Positions 41,806-54,646 of a DNA stretch of 64,000 nt are shown here, piece by piece. The stretch is from Acanthaster planci. Lineage: Eukaryota; Echinodermata; Asteroidea; Valvatida; Acanthasteridae. The position numbers and the translations under genes were made by a program. The first letter of the stretch is position 1; every line of letters begins with the position of its first letter. The DNA lies in the NCBI RefSeq assembly GCF_001949145.1, contig NW_019091381.1:2091579-2155578 (forward strand). Reading direction: 5' to 3'. The notes under the pieces are model-generated. The model made no database searches. It saw only the letters and a list, made by a program, of their open reading frames with translations, and was not told the origin of the DNA.

Positions 41806-42625
41806 TCGTAAGTGTGACGTCACTTCAGTTTAAACTACACACGCACTGCTCATAGAGTTACATGCTTTGATCGCCGTTTACATGGAACCGGGAGTTATCG
41901 CGCAACTTCAGCGATCGTCCAGTGGGAGCCTGCAAATCGTGGTGCGTCCGCCTTTGTGACGAAGTCACTTACGAACCGGATGGTCTTTACGTACAAGCAG
42001 AACGCGTGCAAGGAACCCGCTTGTGACCACCTGTCTCTCTTTTGCCGAGTGGAGGTGCACTTCAGCTCGGGGCGGATACGGGACACAGACGCACTACATT
42101 GTCTGTGTTTCGCTCGCTCTCGTGCGATAACTACTATAATAATGGAGAAATTAGACTTTGCCATAACAGCGTATAAGAAGGCCGGATGTGTGTGAATACC
42201 TTTAGTATGATATGCATACGCGCGTGGATATAATTTAAACGGTTACTGCCATTATGGATAATAAGTCCTCTTTATCCGAGTTAATTTGTCTCTGTCTTGA
42301 TTCAGTTTACGAAATTTATTCCGTACCCGACCGGTGACAAAACCACGAGAAAAACGGGCACTGATCAGAAGAGACACCACAACCGCTCTGGCACTACCGT
42401 ATAGATATCCTGAGGTTTAGTTATCACACGAGTGCGAGTGGAGCACAGAATAATGTAGTGCGTCTGTGTCCCATATCCGATTCGTAAGTGTGACGTCACT
42501 TCAGTTTAAACCACGTCCATTGCACATGCACTGCTCATAGAGTTCCAGGCAATTAATGATCGCCGTTCACGTGGAACCATGGAACCGGAAGTTAACGAGC
42601 AACTTCAGCGATCGTCCAGTGGGAT
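41806..42625. repeat. Nested direct and inverted repeat cluster
   Basis: The segment 41806-41927 (TTCGTAAGTGTGACGTCACT to GCGATCGTCCAGTGGGA) returns in direct orientation at 42477-42625. In addition, about 42072-42135 (GGGACACAGACGCACTACAT) is inverted at about 42421-42475, and a short inverted copy of the first word lies at 41957-41985. This looks like a composite non-autonomous element or two nested copies. Confidence 0.65.
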
Positions 42626-43888
42626 GGTAAAAGGCATTAGCGAGAGTATCCGCGCATGAACCAACGCGCGCGTATTCCATCCGTTCGTACAGCATCCACT
42701 GGCTCTAAATGACGTCACACGACCTGGGTGTCACTCCAGCTTGGCCTTAAAGTCTGGTCACCGAATTTGTTTTGATAAATCCTGACCCTTTACAGGGTCT
42801 TCAGATTTCTCCAGTTGAGATGATTTTCCTAGGACGCTAGAGAAAACACAAACGGAATTATTTCACACAGTGCCATACAAGTGTTACATGCTTGCTGTGC
42901 AGGCTTACGCTAATTCCATTGAGGCTGATCCATACACCAACTTGTCAGGTTTTGTACTCTTTTGAAAGAATTCAATTATATATCCGCATATGCCCCTGGC
43001 CCAAAGAATCCGCGAATAACTGTATTTTCGTTCAATGCTCAAAATTTAATATCTACATTGTTGCCCTTTTCGAAGGTTAAATCTAACAAATCGCTACCCC
43101 GAGCACAATGGAAGTTCATGGCTATGTGAACTCATGCAAAACTTCGTTGATGACATGCCATCCGTCATTAATCAATAGGCATATTGGCAGTGTATGCCAA
43201 GCTGACGAAGTTGCAGAAAGAAAGAACTTGAGGTCCTTCACACGCAAACACTTCGAATTGGCCATAGGCTGGAGTTGGAAAACGTCAACCCTAGATTTAA
43301 AAAGAAAAGCAAGCTGAAGTCACAAATCTTTTGACTCAGAGCGACCAATTGTAAACAACATCGGTATTCTGACCATGTCTGCCACTACACATTGATATCG
43401 GAAATCCCACTGAATTCAAGCTACCCCTGTGCATCCAGCATCCACTATATGATTCAGTTAATTTCAGTACCAATTTGATGAAATGAAATTAGAAAAATAA
43501 TTCATGTCAGATGTCTAAATTGGGACTGGATAGAAAAGCAAACAACACAACTCAGCAATGCAATGCCTACTTTGTGTGCAAACGATTCCGAATTCCAATG
43601 AAACGACGCAACCACGCAAGCAGCAACCATTTCGGGTTTTAATTAAATCACCAGGCAGTTACCAGAGACAGTAGCAGAGCACTCTATGCACACATCCTGC
43701 TTTCACGCAAATAAGCCATGAAATTGGCTGATTGGAATAATGATCAAACTAGACATGGGCTGATTACGCCCTTTGCCATATCGGCGCTGTGTCATCTACA
43801 AATCTTGCCCAACAACATTCATAAGTAATGAATTGTAGCTCGCTGTAAAAGTGACGCATGCGCACGATTGCTTCTTCATCTTTCCGTG

Positions 43889-43896
43889 TATATAAG
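43889..43896 (+). promoter_or_regulatory. Candidate core promoter (TATATAAG) between two GCATGCGC motifs
   Basis: TATATAAG lies between GCATGCGC at 43856-43863 and at 43922-43929, which resemble NRF1 sites. A possible first exon could run to the donor CAG|GTAAGC at 44440 and join the GPCR exon after the acceptor at 45671-45673. This is inference from spacing. Confidence 0.25.
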
Positions 43897-45066
43897 GGCG
43901 TTTGGGGCGCACTTCGCGTTCGCATGCGCACAGAAGTGTGTTCATCGAGATTTTAAAGACGTTGCACGCCGGAAAATAGTTACAAGTGCCTCTCATACCA
44001 AAATCGAACCCGAGAAGGCGACTTGACAGCGATGAATGAAAACCAATTCGTCGCGTATCGACTCAATCTTCTCCGAGTTATTGAAGGCTTATAAAATCGA
44101 CTGTAGCTGGGCCTATATTCAGTACTGCAGGCCTGCTCTGTCTTGATAAAATTCACAACTATGAAGCCAAAACACACAACAGACCTCGGCAATTTACTTG
44201 ATGGTAACTGATGCACTTCGTGTAGACGGCTTCCTTGCATATGATCCTCCAACCGAGTGGCATTTTACGACCTGATATTGTCATGGCCGGCCTCTGTATG
44301 CAGGCTTATTAGCGGAACTGAGTGGAGTCCGACCCTTCATCGTCTTGACAAACAAATACGCAGGCAATTTTCATCGGTCTGTTGATTCAGCGCATATCTA
44401 TGAATTCGATGGGTTAAAGAAATAGAAAACGACATGCAGGTAAGCGTAACATATTTTGAGGGAGTATTCAACTATACTTTGGTGCCTTAGCCTGAGCTAA
44501 TCGCAAGAACTCGGGCTTAAATAATATGGGGAAAACAAGTTTTTAAAGGGCATGTTTCTATCGGGTATTAATAGCTCTTCTGGTACTGCGTTACCAAAAA
44601 TTAATGTTTGTCACTCATCAAATATGACATCCAAAGGAATATTTCTTTGCATGACTGAAAAAAGGGTTCTATCTCAGGATTATGAGAATAGCCTTGGAAG
44701 TCTGTTTGCTGTGAAACCGCTTCGTCGGGAAGAAATTTACTGGGATGATTAACAGTAATGGCATTAGACTAATTACGGGACAATTCATACGCGATAAACG
44801 ACCACTGTAATTTGCAACATCTGTCGACATGTTAAGTTATTAACACGCGGGAAGGAATATTTAGCAGCACGGGAAAGAAACATGCAGGAAAAAAGAGACC
44901 TGGGGAGGGGAGTACTGGTAACAAATCACGTAAATAACTTGCCATTCCAAAAAGAACGATTTTGCGATGCTCAAATAGCTTTTGAATTAAACCATTAAAG
45001 AGAGAGAACGTCCCTGACGTGCGACATCACTCGACTCCATTACCGTGTCATGGTCCATGTGAGAAG

Positions 45067-45073
45067 TATATAT
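45067..45073 (+). promoter_or_regulatory. Alternative TATA-like box upstream of the GPCR
   Basis: TATATAT about 700 bases before the GPCR start codon. Nothing else supports it. Confidence 0.15.
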
Positions 45074-45769
45074 GGGGCAGTCTCGTGATAGTTGGGTGGT
45101 CTCTTAGTGGGTATCGCTGACTCCATGGTTCAGTAACGAGGAAATCATTGATGAAGTCCATTATCACGTATCTGCTTTGCTTGCGGTGATTTTTCACTCG
45201 CCGGTTTGGGTCCAAATTAATAAGTTATGGATGTTATAACGAGAACATCCACGGTGCCAAGTGGTACACGTCCGGGGTGTTTCTCCTCAGTCATTTACAA
45301 GTAAACTTTTTTTTTACCCCCCTCCCTTTTATCCCTTCTCCCCCCCTCATTTTGTTCTCCTCGAGGGAACGCCCATGATTTCTGTATTATTTTCTCCTCG
45401 ATCCGTTTATTGGGTGAAGGTCCATATCGTCTGTTGACTCAGTTCGTTTCCTATCCACTCGCCACCTTAAACCATCTCAATTTCTCTTTGGGAATATCAG
45501 CGGTGACTAAATCATGTTAAGATTTCTTGTGGTTTCGTCATTTCTTCGCAGGACATTTCAACAACCATTAATTATCGAGTAAGAAGTGAGGAAGACATCA
45601 ATACCATACATTGGTACATATGCGCAGGCGTGCGAGGTTTGTTATCCACCAATTTCCGCTGACTTTCTTTCAGGAGGTGGAGCAGGAATGGAAACGATCC
45701 AAGAGGAAAGATCCAGAAGTCTTGCACATGCCTGTGATCTATCCTAAATGAGTTAAGTCTCAGTTGAAA

Positions 45770-46891
45770 ATGGAGGGAAATCGTGAGTCGTCTCTTGTGA
45801 CCTCAACATCTTCAACGGAAGAAGACACCAATGTGATCCTCATCTACTTTCGTACTATCTTCATTATCTGCGACGTAGTCTGTACACTATGTGGTAACAC
45901 CATCTCCACGATCATCATCCACAGAGCCCAGGGCTTTTCGGACAGCGTGCGGGTGCTCATGACTTCGCTGTGCCTGGCTGATCTCGGAGTTGGCCTCACG
46001 CTGATCTCATCAGCCGTATCATCGGCAGCCGACAGGTGGATCTTCGGGGACCCCTGGTGCAAAGTCACGGCTGGCCTGTTAGCCGTGTGCCTTAGCATGT
46101 CCGTGTTTTCGTTACTCGGGGTGAGCGTGGATCGCCTCATTGCAATACGCTGGCCGCTGCGGCACCCAATGTTGATAACTGAGCGAAGAGTTCAGATCGG
46201 ATGCGTATTGCTTTGGGTTACCAGCGCAGTAGTCGCTGCAGGAAATGTTTGGATGCACAGCGACATAACTAATTACCAGCAAGTAGCATCAATATGTTAC
46301 ATGAATTTCCTGTCCGGTCCGGCTGGCGTCGCCATTGAGATCTTCAACGCAACGGTTCTCTGTGTGTTACCTCTTGCCACAATCGTCCTCATTTACACGA
46401 ATTTACTGACCATCAGTGCTAGACACCAGCGGCAATTACGTGACAATCTAGCCTTGCAGCCCGCCAATACCATTGTTTCAAACCAAGAGGCCTCTTTGAA
46501 TCATCATATACCCAAGTCCAGCACTGGGGAGACGGGCAAAAGGCGGGCTGCACTGAACAGGAAAGCCCTGATAATGTTCCTGGTGGTGTCACTAGGGTTT
46601 GCACTGTGTTGGGCGCCTCACTTTGCCATGAGGCTCTACGGGGCATTAACGGGAGGCACACTATCTGAATGGGTGCAACTCTTGTACGTGTGGCTCCCCA
46701 TGTCCAACAGTTTCTGGAATGTCGTCATATACACCTTAATGAATGGCTCTTTCAGAAGAGAGGTGATTAAGCTATTCAGAGAAATGAGGTGTTGCTTCAG
46801 GCACAGAGTAGTGCCTCAAACGAATGAACACAGTCGAGAGGAACATCCATCGAGGTTGACGCAACCTCGCGCACAATCTGGCGACTGTTAA
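45770..46891 (+). CDS. Class A (rhodopsin-family) G-protein-coupled receptor, orphan
   Basis: A 373-residue single-exon frame. I start at the ATG at 45770; an in-frame TTG two codons earlier is not a start. Seven hydrophobic segments are visible, with G-N (42-43) in TM1, L-A-D-L (69-72) in TM2, Cys97 and Cys176 for the disulfide, D-R-L (121-123) in place of DRY, Trp149 in TM4, C-W-A-P (280-283) in TM6 and N-V-V-I-Y (317-321) in place of NPxxY. The TM7 position of the retinal lysine is not Lys, so it is not an opsin. Intracellular loop 3 is long and polar; the C-terminal tail has Cys pairs for palmitoylation. The ligand is unknown; biogenic-amine-like or GPR21/52-like orphan groups are possible. 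An acceptor TTTCTTTCAG at 45664-45673 suggests a spliced 5' UTR. Confidence 0.93.
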   Translation: MEGNRESSLVTSTSSTEEDTNVILIYFRTIFIICDVVCTLCGNTISTIIIHRAQGFSDSVRVLMTSLCLADLGVGLTLISSAVSSAADRWIFGDPWCKVTAGLLAVCLSMSVFSLLGVSVDRLIAIRWPLRHPMLITERRVQIGCVLLWVTSAVVAAGNVWMHSDITNYQQVASICYMNFLSGPAGVAIEIFNATVLCVLPLATIVLIYTNLLTISARHQRQLRDNLALQPANTIVSNQEASLNHHIPKSSTGETGKRRAALNRKALIMFLVVSLGFALCWAPHFAMRLYGALTGGTLSEWVQLLYVWLPMSNSFWNVVIYTLMNGSFRREVIKLFREMRCCFRHRVVPQTNEHSREEHPSRLTQPRAQSGDC

Positions 46892-49800
46892 AAAGGCATA
46901 AGAGTAATGATTTGGAAAGAATAGTATGCAGCAAGTGAGCTGATGTTCACCTTTGGACCTTATATACAAAGTGAATGTTTACTTTATTCGGAGGAAAGGA
47001 GTGCAGTCTCATAATATTAATGAAAAAATAATATTAATGAAAACAAATTGATGCGTTTGTTTGGACCACACTGACAAGAGCTGTTCTTGTCAGGGCAATA
47101 TAAGTTCCGTTTGTCATGAGATATTCGTAGACTTATGTGCAAAAAAAATGAACTGAAAGCAGTAGATGTGTTTCTTGTCTTGTTATGTTGACAAGATATT
47201 GTCCAATATTTGCAAATAGGTTATTTGGGAGACATTCTGTGGTAAATTTCTCAGCATTAGGGAGACATCGGCTTTTAGGGAGACATTTCAGTGCCTCCCT
47301 ATTTTCAAACTACCAGAAGGAGGCCGAATTTTACCGTCCAAGTTTTGAGAGATGATAGATTAGGGTCTAAAACGAAAACGTACAAAGTTTCGTTCAGATC
47401 AGACTAGGGAATATTGAATTATGGGACAGTAAAGTTGAAAAAATTTTGTGCACGTTCTTATGGGAATGTCTCCCTAATGACCCATTAGCGGTAATTATAA
47501 ATTCCCTAAGTATTAGCCTCGAGCAGGACCAAGAGAGGGCGCTATTTTCTTAGCAACGGAGGCTCCTCTGGTCAGAACGACTAGGAAATGCACGCGTCAC
47601 GGTCGCATCGCTACCAACAAAGTAAGCACCCCCGACCAACGCGGCTCTTTTCAACCGATGAAGGGAAGCTTCTGCTCGGGCCGGATTCAAGCTGTTGACT
47701 GCAGTGACCACCGCTGTATCGATCCGAAGAAGCTCTCCAACCCCGACAAACTCGTTGGTCGAGTGGAAAAAGGCGAGGACATCATCGAATCCCATCGAAG
47801 CAAACGCTGTTTCCCACAAGCTCTCGAAAAGCACGGAAAACAAGTGGATTCTTGTGGCTACAGATACTCAACAGAACAAGTTCGATCTTGTCAGCATGAC
47901 AAGCCTTTGCTTCGATGTATGTCTCGGAATATACTATAATATTCGTTCAGTTGACAGAAGGATAAAGAACACATTTTGTGACTCGTGTAAAGAGGTACGT
48001 TGAGAAGCTTTTTCCAGGCATACTGTACATTTTATGATACCTCAAATGAATGAATGCAATCAAGGCAAATATCCATCGAAGTTTACATGACAAGTTAACA
48101 CATATCGCACTGACAACTCCCTTGGGAACTTCGATGCTTCAAACGTAGACGGATATCGCAATCTAGTGGACACAACAATGCACAACTATTTTCTCGGGGT
48201 TCAGCCTCACTTCTACGGTGTATAATACCTATAATGTCGCTATTACGGAGAAGGTGCGATATAGAACAAGCTGATATAGGTGAGATATCATACGTTCAGA
48301 TTATGTGTCTCGAAACCTGAGTAAAAAGAAAACAAACACGGAGCATATTCCGCTGACTAACACAACGATTTTTTTTGTCTTATAGATCGAGTTTTTATTT
48401 TGTGCAACGACGATTCAATGTCATTCTCCTTAATCTTACTTTTTTGACAAATTCTCACTTCCAAAATAAACCTGACAAGTTTTATGTTAGGAAGAAAGGA
48501 ATGATGGAGGTGCCCAGAATTGAAGCACATTGTTGAAGATCAACAAGACTATCTTTTTTCGGAATTCTGTCCGGAAATTGATTACAACCATTTCCAAATT
48601 TTTAGGCATCAACATAACTTAAGCACGTAATGGATTTTCAAAGAGAGTCAAAGGGAAAACTGATGACACTTCCCGATCGACATTTCCTGTGTTAATAATT
48701 ACGGAGTTAAATTCTCTCACCGATGATTCATGGACTGAGCGATTGCTGTTATGTATATAAAGTAACCGTCAATTTGCGGAAAGTTGATTGCCCTGAGCCG
48801 GTGGCACGCAGTCCAAGCAATTTACGGGTTGTTGGGCGACTATACGACGGCGGGTGCTTTACGAGTGATCTTTTAGAGGTAAACATCAATGGTGGTACAT
48901 TCTGACGGATTGATGTGAAATAATAATGACATTTACACAGTAAAGTAACAAAACGTCGAAGACAGGAAAAAGCAACTAAGGGAACGGCACGAATGAAGGA
49001 AATCCTGTTTAGTATGAGTATACCGTTTTTGCACGTTTGCACACAAAGTGTAAGCTTAATTACAAATAAAAAGTCGATATTAAAGTTTCATTTTTTTTCA
49101 ATTACTGCTATCTATGCGCTTGAAGATTTCAGGCTTTGTAGTTAAAGGTAAAAAGACATTTTACAATATCCTTTGAATGTTGAACCTGTTAAATTTCATA
49201 CACAATGCCACGAACATTTATCGTATCCCGTGAAGCACATCGGAACATATTCTTTAATTTAAGCAAAATTAATTCACACTGCCCTATCAGGATAAATAAA
49301 CATTTCACTTTTATATGTTAATAGTATCTGCTTTGCATAAACACGAAAAGCCGCTTCACGTTACAAACTTACACGTTTGGATCCTAACCCTCAAAGATTA
49401 CAATAGGCTTTAAAAGGTTTTTAATCGGCTCCATTTTTCTTTCGCCCTTTTTTTACTTTCTTTAACTAGAATTTTTAACCCTTGTGGCGATAAAAACTAT
49501 GAGTTAATAATGCATGTAGTGAAACCCAAATCCTGTAATTATAAAGGTAAAATAAACTGCAAAATTCGGTTTCTTTCGGTGGCACTTCATTCGTGCAGAC
49601 CTACATTTGCCAAATCACGACACCCTATTTAGGGATTGCAGTTCACGGTTTTTCAGTGGTTCCATGCCATACGAAGAATGGTCACCAAGTACCAAGTGGA
49701 AGGGGTCTATTGGTCGAGAAGGCATGCGTGTAGGCCTAATACACTTGTACCACATGTCCACGCGCGTATAGTTTCACCGTAGAGATGGCTCCTAATTCTT

Positions 49801-50024
49801 CTTGCCGAATTACCCCATAAACGGTAGTGTCCTGTTGGTGAGTTGTGTAAGCCTTCCAGACAATCTCTGATTTCTGTTTTAAGCCGCTTTCTCAAGCTGT
49901 TTCTAGATGACTGAAAACCGTTTACCTGCAAGCAGTTCATCGCACAGAGACATTCAAACAAGGCATAGATTCTTGATGAGGACATTACGAAAAAAGAGAG
50001 GAAACAGAAGGCTGTCATTCCATC
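46892..50024. other. No gene seen; repeats
   Basis: This stretch contains the family E repeat copy (47517-47695) and a foldback-like pair of TTAGGGAGACAT words near 47256 and its inverse near 47465. No coding exon was recognised. Confidence 0.5.
47517..47695. repeat. Dispersed repeat family E, copy 2
   Basis: The partner of 32590-32815. An open frame at 47658-47939 begins inside this repeat and is not credible as a gene. Confidence 0.6.
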
Positions 50025-51145
50025 CTAGGCGATATGAGAGAGACTCTCGACCGACTCTTCCGGCGACGCGTACGGGCAGCGGTGTCGCACTACATGCTTC
50101 ACCGACTCGTCCACGAAGTCGAAATAGTTCAGGTTCAACCTGGCTGCCAGTTTGCGACCAAGCTTCTCCAGCTTGTGCCTCCGGATACTGGAGGATGTCA
50201 GGGCTTGCTCCTCCACATGAAAACCGTTCAGAACAATCTTGTAATAGGTGTCACCGGTCCCTAAATTTGGAAAAGTTTAAAATTATTAGTTTGTGTAGAT
50301 TTTTGGTATGTCTGTATGGAAATGGCAACATGTTTCAGAAGGTCCGGTTGCCTAATATCTTGAATTAAAAAGATGCGTGGACAGTGACATCGACGTGAGT
50401 ATAACCCTGCAAAACACTGCACCGTGTCCTTGTAAGGCTCATTTTGTGTCAAATATCTTTTTGAGCGGATGAGGGGACATAGGCTATAAAATTCACATGG
50501 ATATAATTTTTATAGTTTCAGATAGATTGATAATACGCAAAGAAATCTGTTAATTTTCCTGGTGAAGAATTCAGGAGGAATTTCTACAAATCAAATTCTA
50601 AATAGGCTACATCCTTTGTTATTTCAAAACACATGCATGTTTCATACTTTTGTTAATTGAAATGTATTGCACTGCTTTGGGATGGAAAATACACAGCAAT
50701 TTCTCTATCGCTTGCGATTCTGAAACTTACCACTCTTCTGACCAACTAATCTGATGTAGACATTGTGAACGTGGCCGCGGTATACCAGTCGGTTGCCCGT
50801 GTGGAATTCGTACTCGTTTCGGGTCATGTCTAGGACAATGCGCCGGACGTCAGAGTAGACGAACGTGGCGTAGAGGCATACCATGAAAGCCATGACGAAG
50901 TACGTCAGAAACTGATCCACAGGGTTAGTTACGTAGTAGCCCACCGTGCCGAAGAAAGTCGCCAGCAAACAGACAGAGGAGACCCACAGCCACGGTGAAC
51001 GAAGAGACACCTCGAAGTGATCGGGAGAGGTCTCTGAGAAAGGATGGATCGGGTTCTTCTCCAGTTTCCTCCTGAAAACCTCCTCGGGTGGTGTCCAAAA
51101 GTTCAGGTCCCAGGTACCGAATACTCCAACGTGTTTCTTAGACAT
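50025..51145 (-). CDS. TMEM249: TMEM249 homologue (CatSper-associated membrane protein)
   Basis: Two exons, 50731-51145 and 50025-50260, join in phase 1 (AGTG|GTAAG ... AAATTTAG|GG) to give 216 residues. Two membrane segments lie at about 51-72 and 78-97. The N-terminal part is polar with W-T-P-P-E-E and N-P-x-x-P-F. The C-terminal half ends with R-L-N-L-N-Y-F-D-F and E-S-V-K-H-V-V-R, the most recognisable TMEM249 region. In mammals TMEM249 is a subunit of the sperm CatSper calcium-channel complex. Many deuterostome invertebrates use CatSper in sperm, so the same role is likely here (inference). The start is the only ATG at the head of the frame, in an AAGCATG context. Confidence 0.82.
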
Positions 51146-54100
51146 GCTTTATGATGGACAGGAATATTGAAGACACTAATTCCATCTGGCTAAGGACGAT
51201 CTATCCTCAAATACCCAAGAAAATGTCCATCTCGCAGACATGCATGATTTAGAAGATACACTGCTTTACTTCAAGCTTCGTATGTGCCAACGCTGTAAAT
51301 TCTGCTTTATGTCACAATCCAAGCGGTTAACGTGTTCGCATCAATGAAAGACAAAAGTAAAAACATTAAGTTACATTAACAGTTAAATGTACTCCCGCAG
51401 TATTTGGCAAACACTGCAAATTGAGAGTTTGTTTACTTGTAAGTCTGAACAGTTACAAACGGCCCGCGTTTTTCCCATATCACGCAGAGGGGAGCGCGAA
51501 ATTCCAAATTCCTACTCCAACGCCATTCGCACGCCTAAGTGACAACGCACAAGACGCGCGCAACATTGCCCAAATCTGAGACAAACTTTGGATTTCTTTT
51601 GGCTGGATCAACTTCTATGTTTCTTACCAATATGGTACTCAAAGTATCTATGTTCGAATGGTTAACACTTAAAAGTATAAAACATTTAATGGCGATTAGC
51701 TAAAAGAATGTAGGCGCTCGGAAACAAATCAGGCATTGATTACCCAGTCTGATGCATAGCACAGTGCTGGACGTGGCGCCGAAAGTGCGCCATAGCACAA
51801 ATACGTTAATTAATACACGTTCAAAATCGTACAGCACTATGAATGAAATGATTATGTATCTTAAAGCAAAGCTCTATCTGTGATATCTGCTGCCCCATTT
51901 TCTTCACCACTCGCTGTAGACGTCGATCAAGTGTACAAGTTATGCGAGAGCCGATCAAATCCACTTTTTCATTTCTACTTCTTTTTTTATTATTATTATT
52001 CAGCTCCACTGTCACAATTATTTCTGTTGGCATCTCTATCTCCCGATATTGATCGCCCTTTTCATGTCCTTTTTTTCAGCTAAAGGCGAAGTTACATATC
52101 CATGAAGAACACGTCCTTTGGATTCATCATTACATATAAACAAGAAAACAGCTGTGACTGACAGCGCCAATCCTCTTTCATTGAACAAAACTATTTTATT
52201 CTCATCTATAAAACAAAATTAAATGATGTCCGACAACACTGTCACAGTTCAGAATTCCTGGTCCCAAATATAAAAATGGTATGCTAACTTCACTTTTATC
52301 TTAGCCTTTAGCACTAAAGATTGAAAGTCATCTTATACCCATCTTGTATAGAGCGGACAGTGTGCAATACCTTCTCGTGAAAGACTTTTACATCAGACTT
52401 TTACATTTAATTCCGCAAGATTTAAGTCTTCGGATGGGCAATTACTTCGACCACTTTCTTTCCTCTTCGAATCGGTTTATCGACTTGCCTCTCTAATCTC
52501 TTTCCAGATCAGACCCGACCTTTCCATCTATTTGATGCTGATATCTTTTTATCCATAGTGACATCATCCTTTGTTACCTTTGAAACGCACCGACGGTCCC
52601 CTGGGGATGTCGGAAATATACCTGTCTGTTGTTTTGCAGGAAAATAACTAACATCGGTCCCAAATCTAAAACACAGTTCCATTCAAGATGATAGAGTACA
52701 GTTACAATTTCACCTTATCCAGTTCAGGATGTAGTTTTAATTATTTCATTCTGAATTGTCAAATCTCTCCACTGACCAACAAAGGCGCTTACATTACGGA
52801 ACTAAAACAAAAGGTGGAACGTAGTACCTTTATTCTCGTGTGTCTTTAGTTAATTGCAGTTAACATTAAGAAGCCGGTGGTTTTCACATTGTTAGCCAAT
52901 GTACGCTTTTGCATGGTCTCACATCATCAAACGAGACGTATAGTCATTGACCACAATTATATGTATTTCACACCAACGTTTAATTTTCACCAATATACAC
53001 GCTCTGTGAAAAACATCACTCCGCGCAAAAAAAATGACATTTTGCTAGATCAGCAATTACAAAAAAAGTGCCGACATTATGTGCTCGACCTCATTGCATA
53101 AAACTCCAAAAACACTGATAGGCACAAATCATGGGGGGGTGATGAAACAAAATGGGGGTACGGAATCCCCTCGTACACCAAGTTGAGGGAGTCAGGTTCG
53201 TGAGTACCAGCCCATCAAAAGGAAGGAGCAGATTGACTCTGACTCACTCTCGGTCGGGCATTTATACAAATTATAGACATTAAAGGCACTTGACGACCCT
53301 TCCAGGGCTTTACAAAAAGAGATAATCGAGTTGCTTTATTTATGATTTGGAGCCTTCTTCTTTTGAACTTATACTATATTGACTACGTGGATAATGACTT
53401 AAAATCAACCTATAAACATGGCGCAATGCAGTATAAACTCAACTAAATATGCCTTGTTTCAGTTACCAAGGTTCAAAGCTATATAGCGCCCTCCTCCACT
53501 CCATTAGAAATGTTTCAAAATAATCTTCCATGATACCATTGAGAAGAAATTACGATATTAAACACGGTCATTCTATCTATCAAAATTCCCGTAAATATTG
53601 AAATGGATTCATCTCAGAAAGGCAAATATTCCTCTGCGAGTCAGTATAGGATCCTGCCGGATACAGCAATGGCTGACCTTTGGTAAAGCCCCTTGAAATA
53701 GGAGTAAAATCGAGCATTTAGGGAGATCACTAATTCATTCGGAAGCAATTTACCGCCTCCAGCACTTTACGTGTGAGATGCAGTAGTGTGTGAACAATGC
53801 AATCAAAGTCCGTACAGTTACCGGCTCAAATCCAGATCGTTTATTTCGATCAAATTAGCCCACATACAGGTACATTGACGACACCACTTCCCAGTTGCAT
53901 GCCACACCTTTCGATCGATGTTCAGCGCATGTGTTTTTCAAATGTCCAAATTAATATGCGAGATGTTCTGAACTCAGGGCAGCATAACCATGACGATGTT
54001 TGCACGGCGCGGGGCCCCAGCTTTATACGCTTAGGCGTGGTGTCAGAAATCTAATGACCCTCACTTAAAGGCTGTCTCTAGTCCATGTATAGTCCCTTTC

Positions 54101-54478
54101 ATTTGCCGACCACAATAATTTACCCAGGTTTACAGCATTCTAAGAAACTGGCTTGTGTATTACTTCTGATATTGTGTTAACTCTGACCCCTTGGGGTAAA
54201 ACCTATAGTTTTGATTGAGGATAGCACGTTGCATCCTGATTCCATCTCTGCAGCCGTGCACAAAGTCTGTGGGGAGCCAAGAAATTGCCCATTTTCTAAC
54301 AAAATTAGACATTTTCCTCAAAGCTCAATTGCAGAGTACCCCACCACCCCCGCATGATCAACCTCATAGCCAAGTACAGTTGAAAGTCTCACACTTTTCT
54401 CAAGGGATTTTCACCTTGTACCCACGTAATCAGTCATCAGAGGCGTCGTTTTTTAGAGTGGCGGGGTATTCTGCAATA

Positions 54479-54646
54479 CGAGCGATTCATAAGAGTGCGC
54501 CACCAAGAGTTTGCAACACGTTAGCCAATCATAACGCGCGAAAGTTGTCGACCCTTTCCAAACGCGCATTGGGTCGACAAATTTCGCGCATTGTGATTGG
54601 CCAACGCGTTGCAAACTCTTGGTGGCGCACTCTTGTGAATCGCCCG
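54479..54646. mobile_element. Foldback MITE family C, copy 3
   Basis: The best-kept foldback of the family: left arm AGAGTGCGCCACCAAGAG, right arm its inverse CTCTTGGTGGCGCACTCT. Left flank TA, right flank CA (probably mutated). 168 bp. Confidence 0.8.

Larger units (their letters stand above)
35060..43850. other. No gene recognised; repeat-rich, should contain the missing 5' exons of the mosaic gene or lie beyond them
   Basis: No further Calx-beta, EGF or signal-peptide exon could be recognised on the minus strand. A short open stretch at about 38518-38590 (minus) with a possible donor GTAATC was noted but has no match. The region holds a SINE (39222-39485), a minisatellite (40376-40573), a dead Penelope-like element (40990-41700) and nested direct and inverted repeats (41806-42625). 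Confidence 0.5.
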
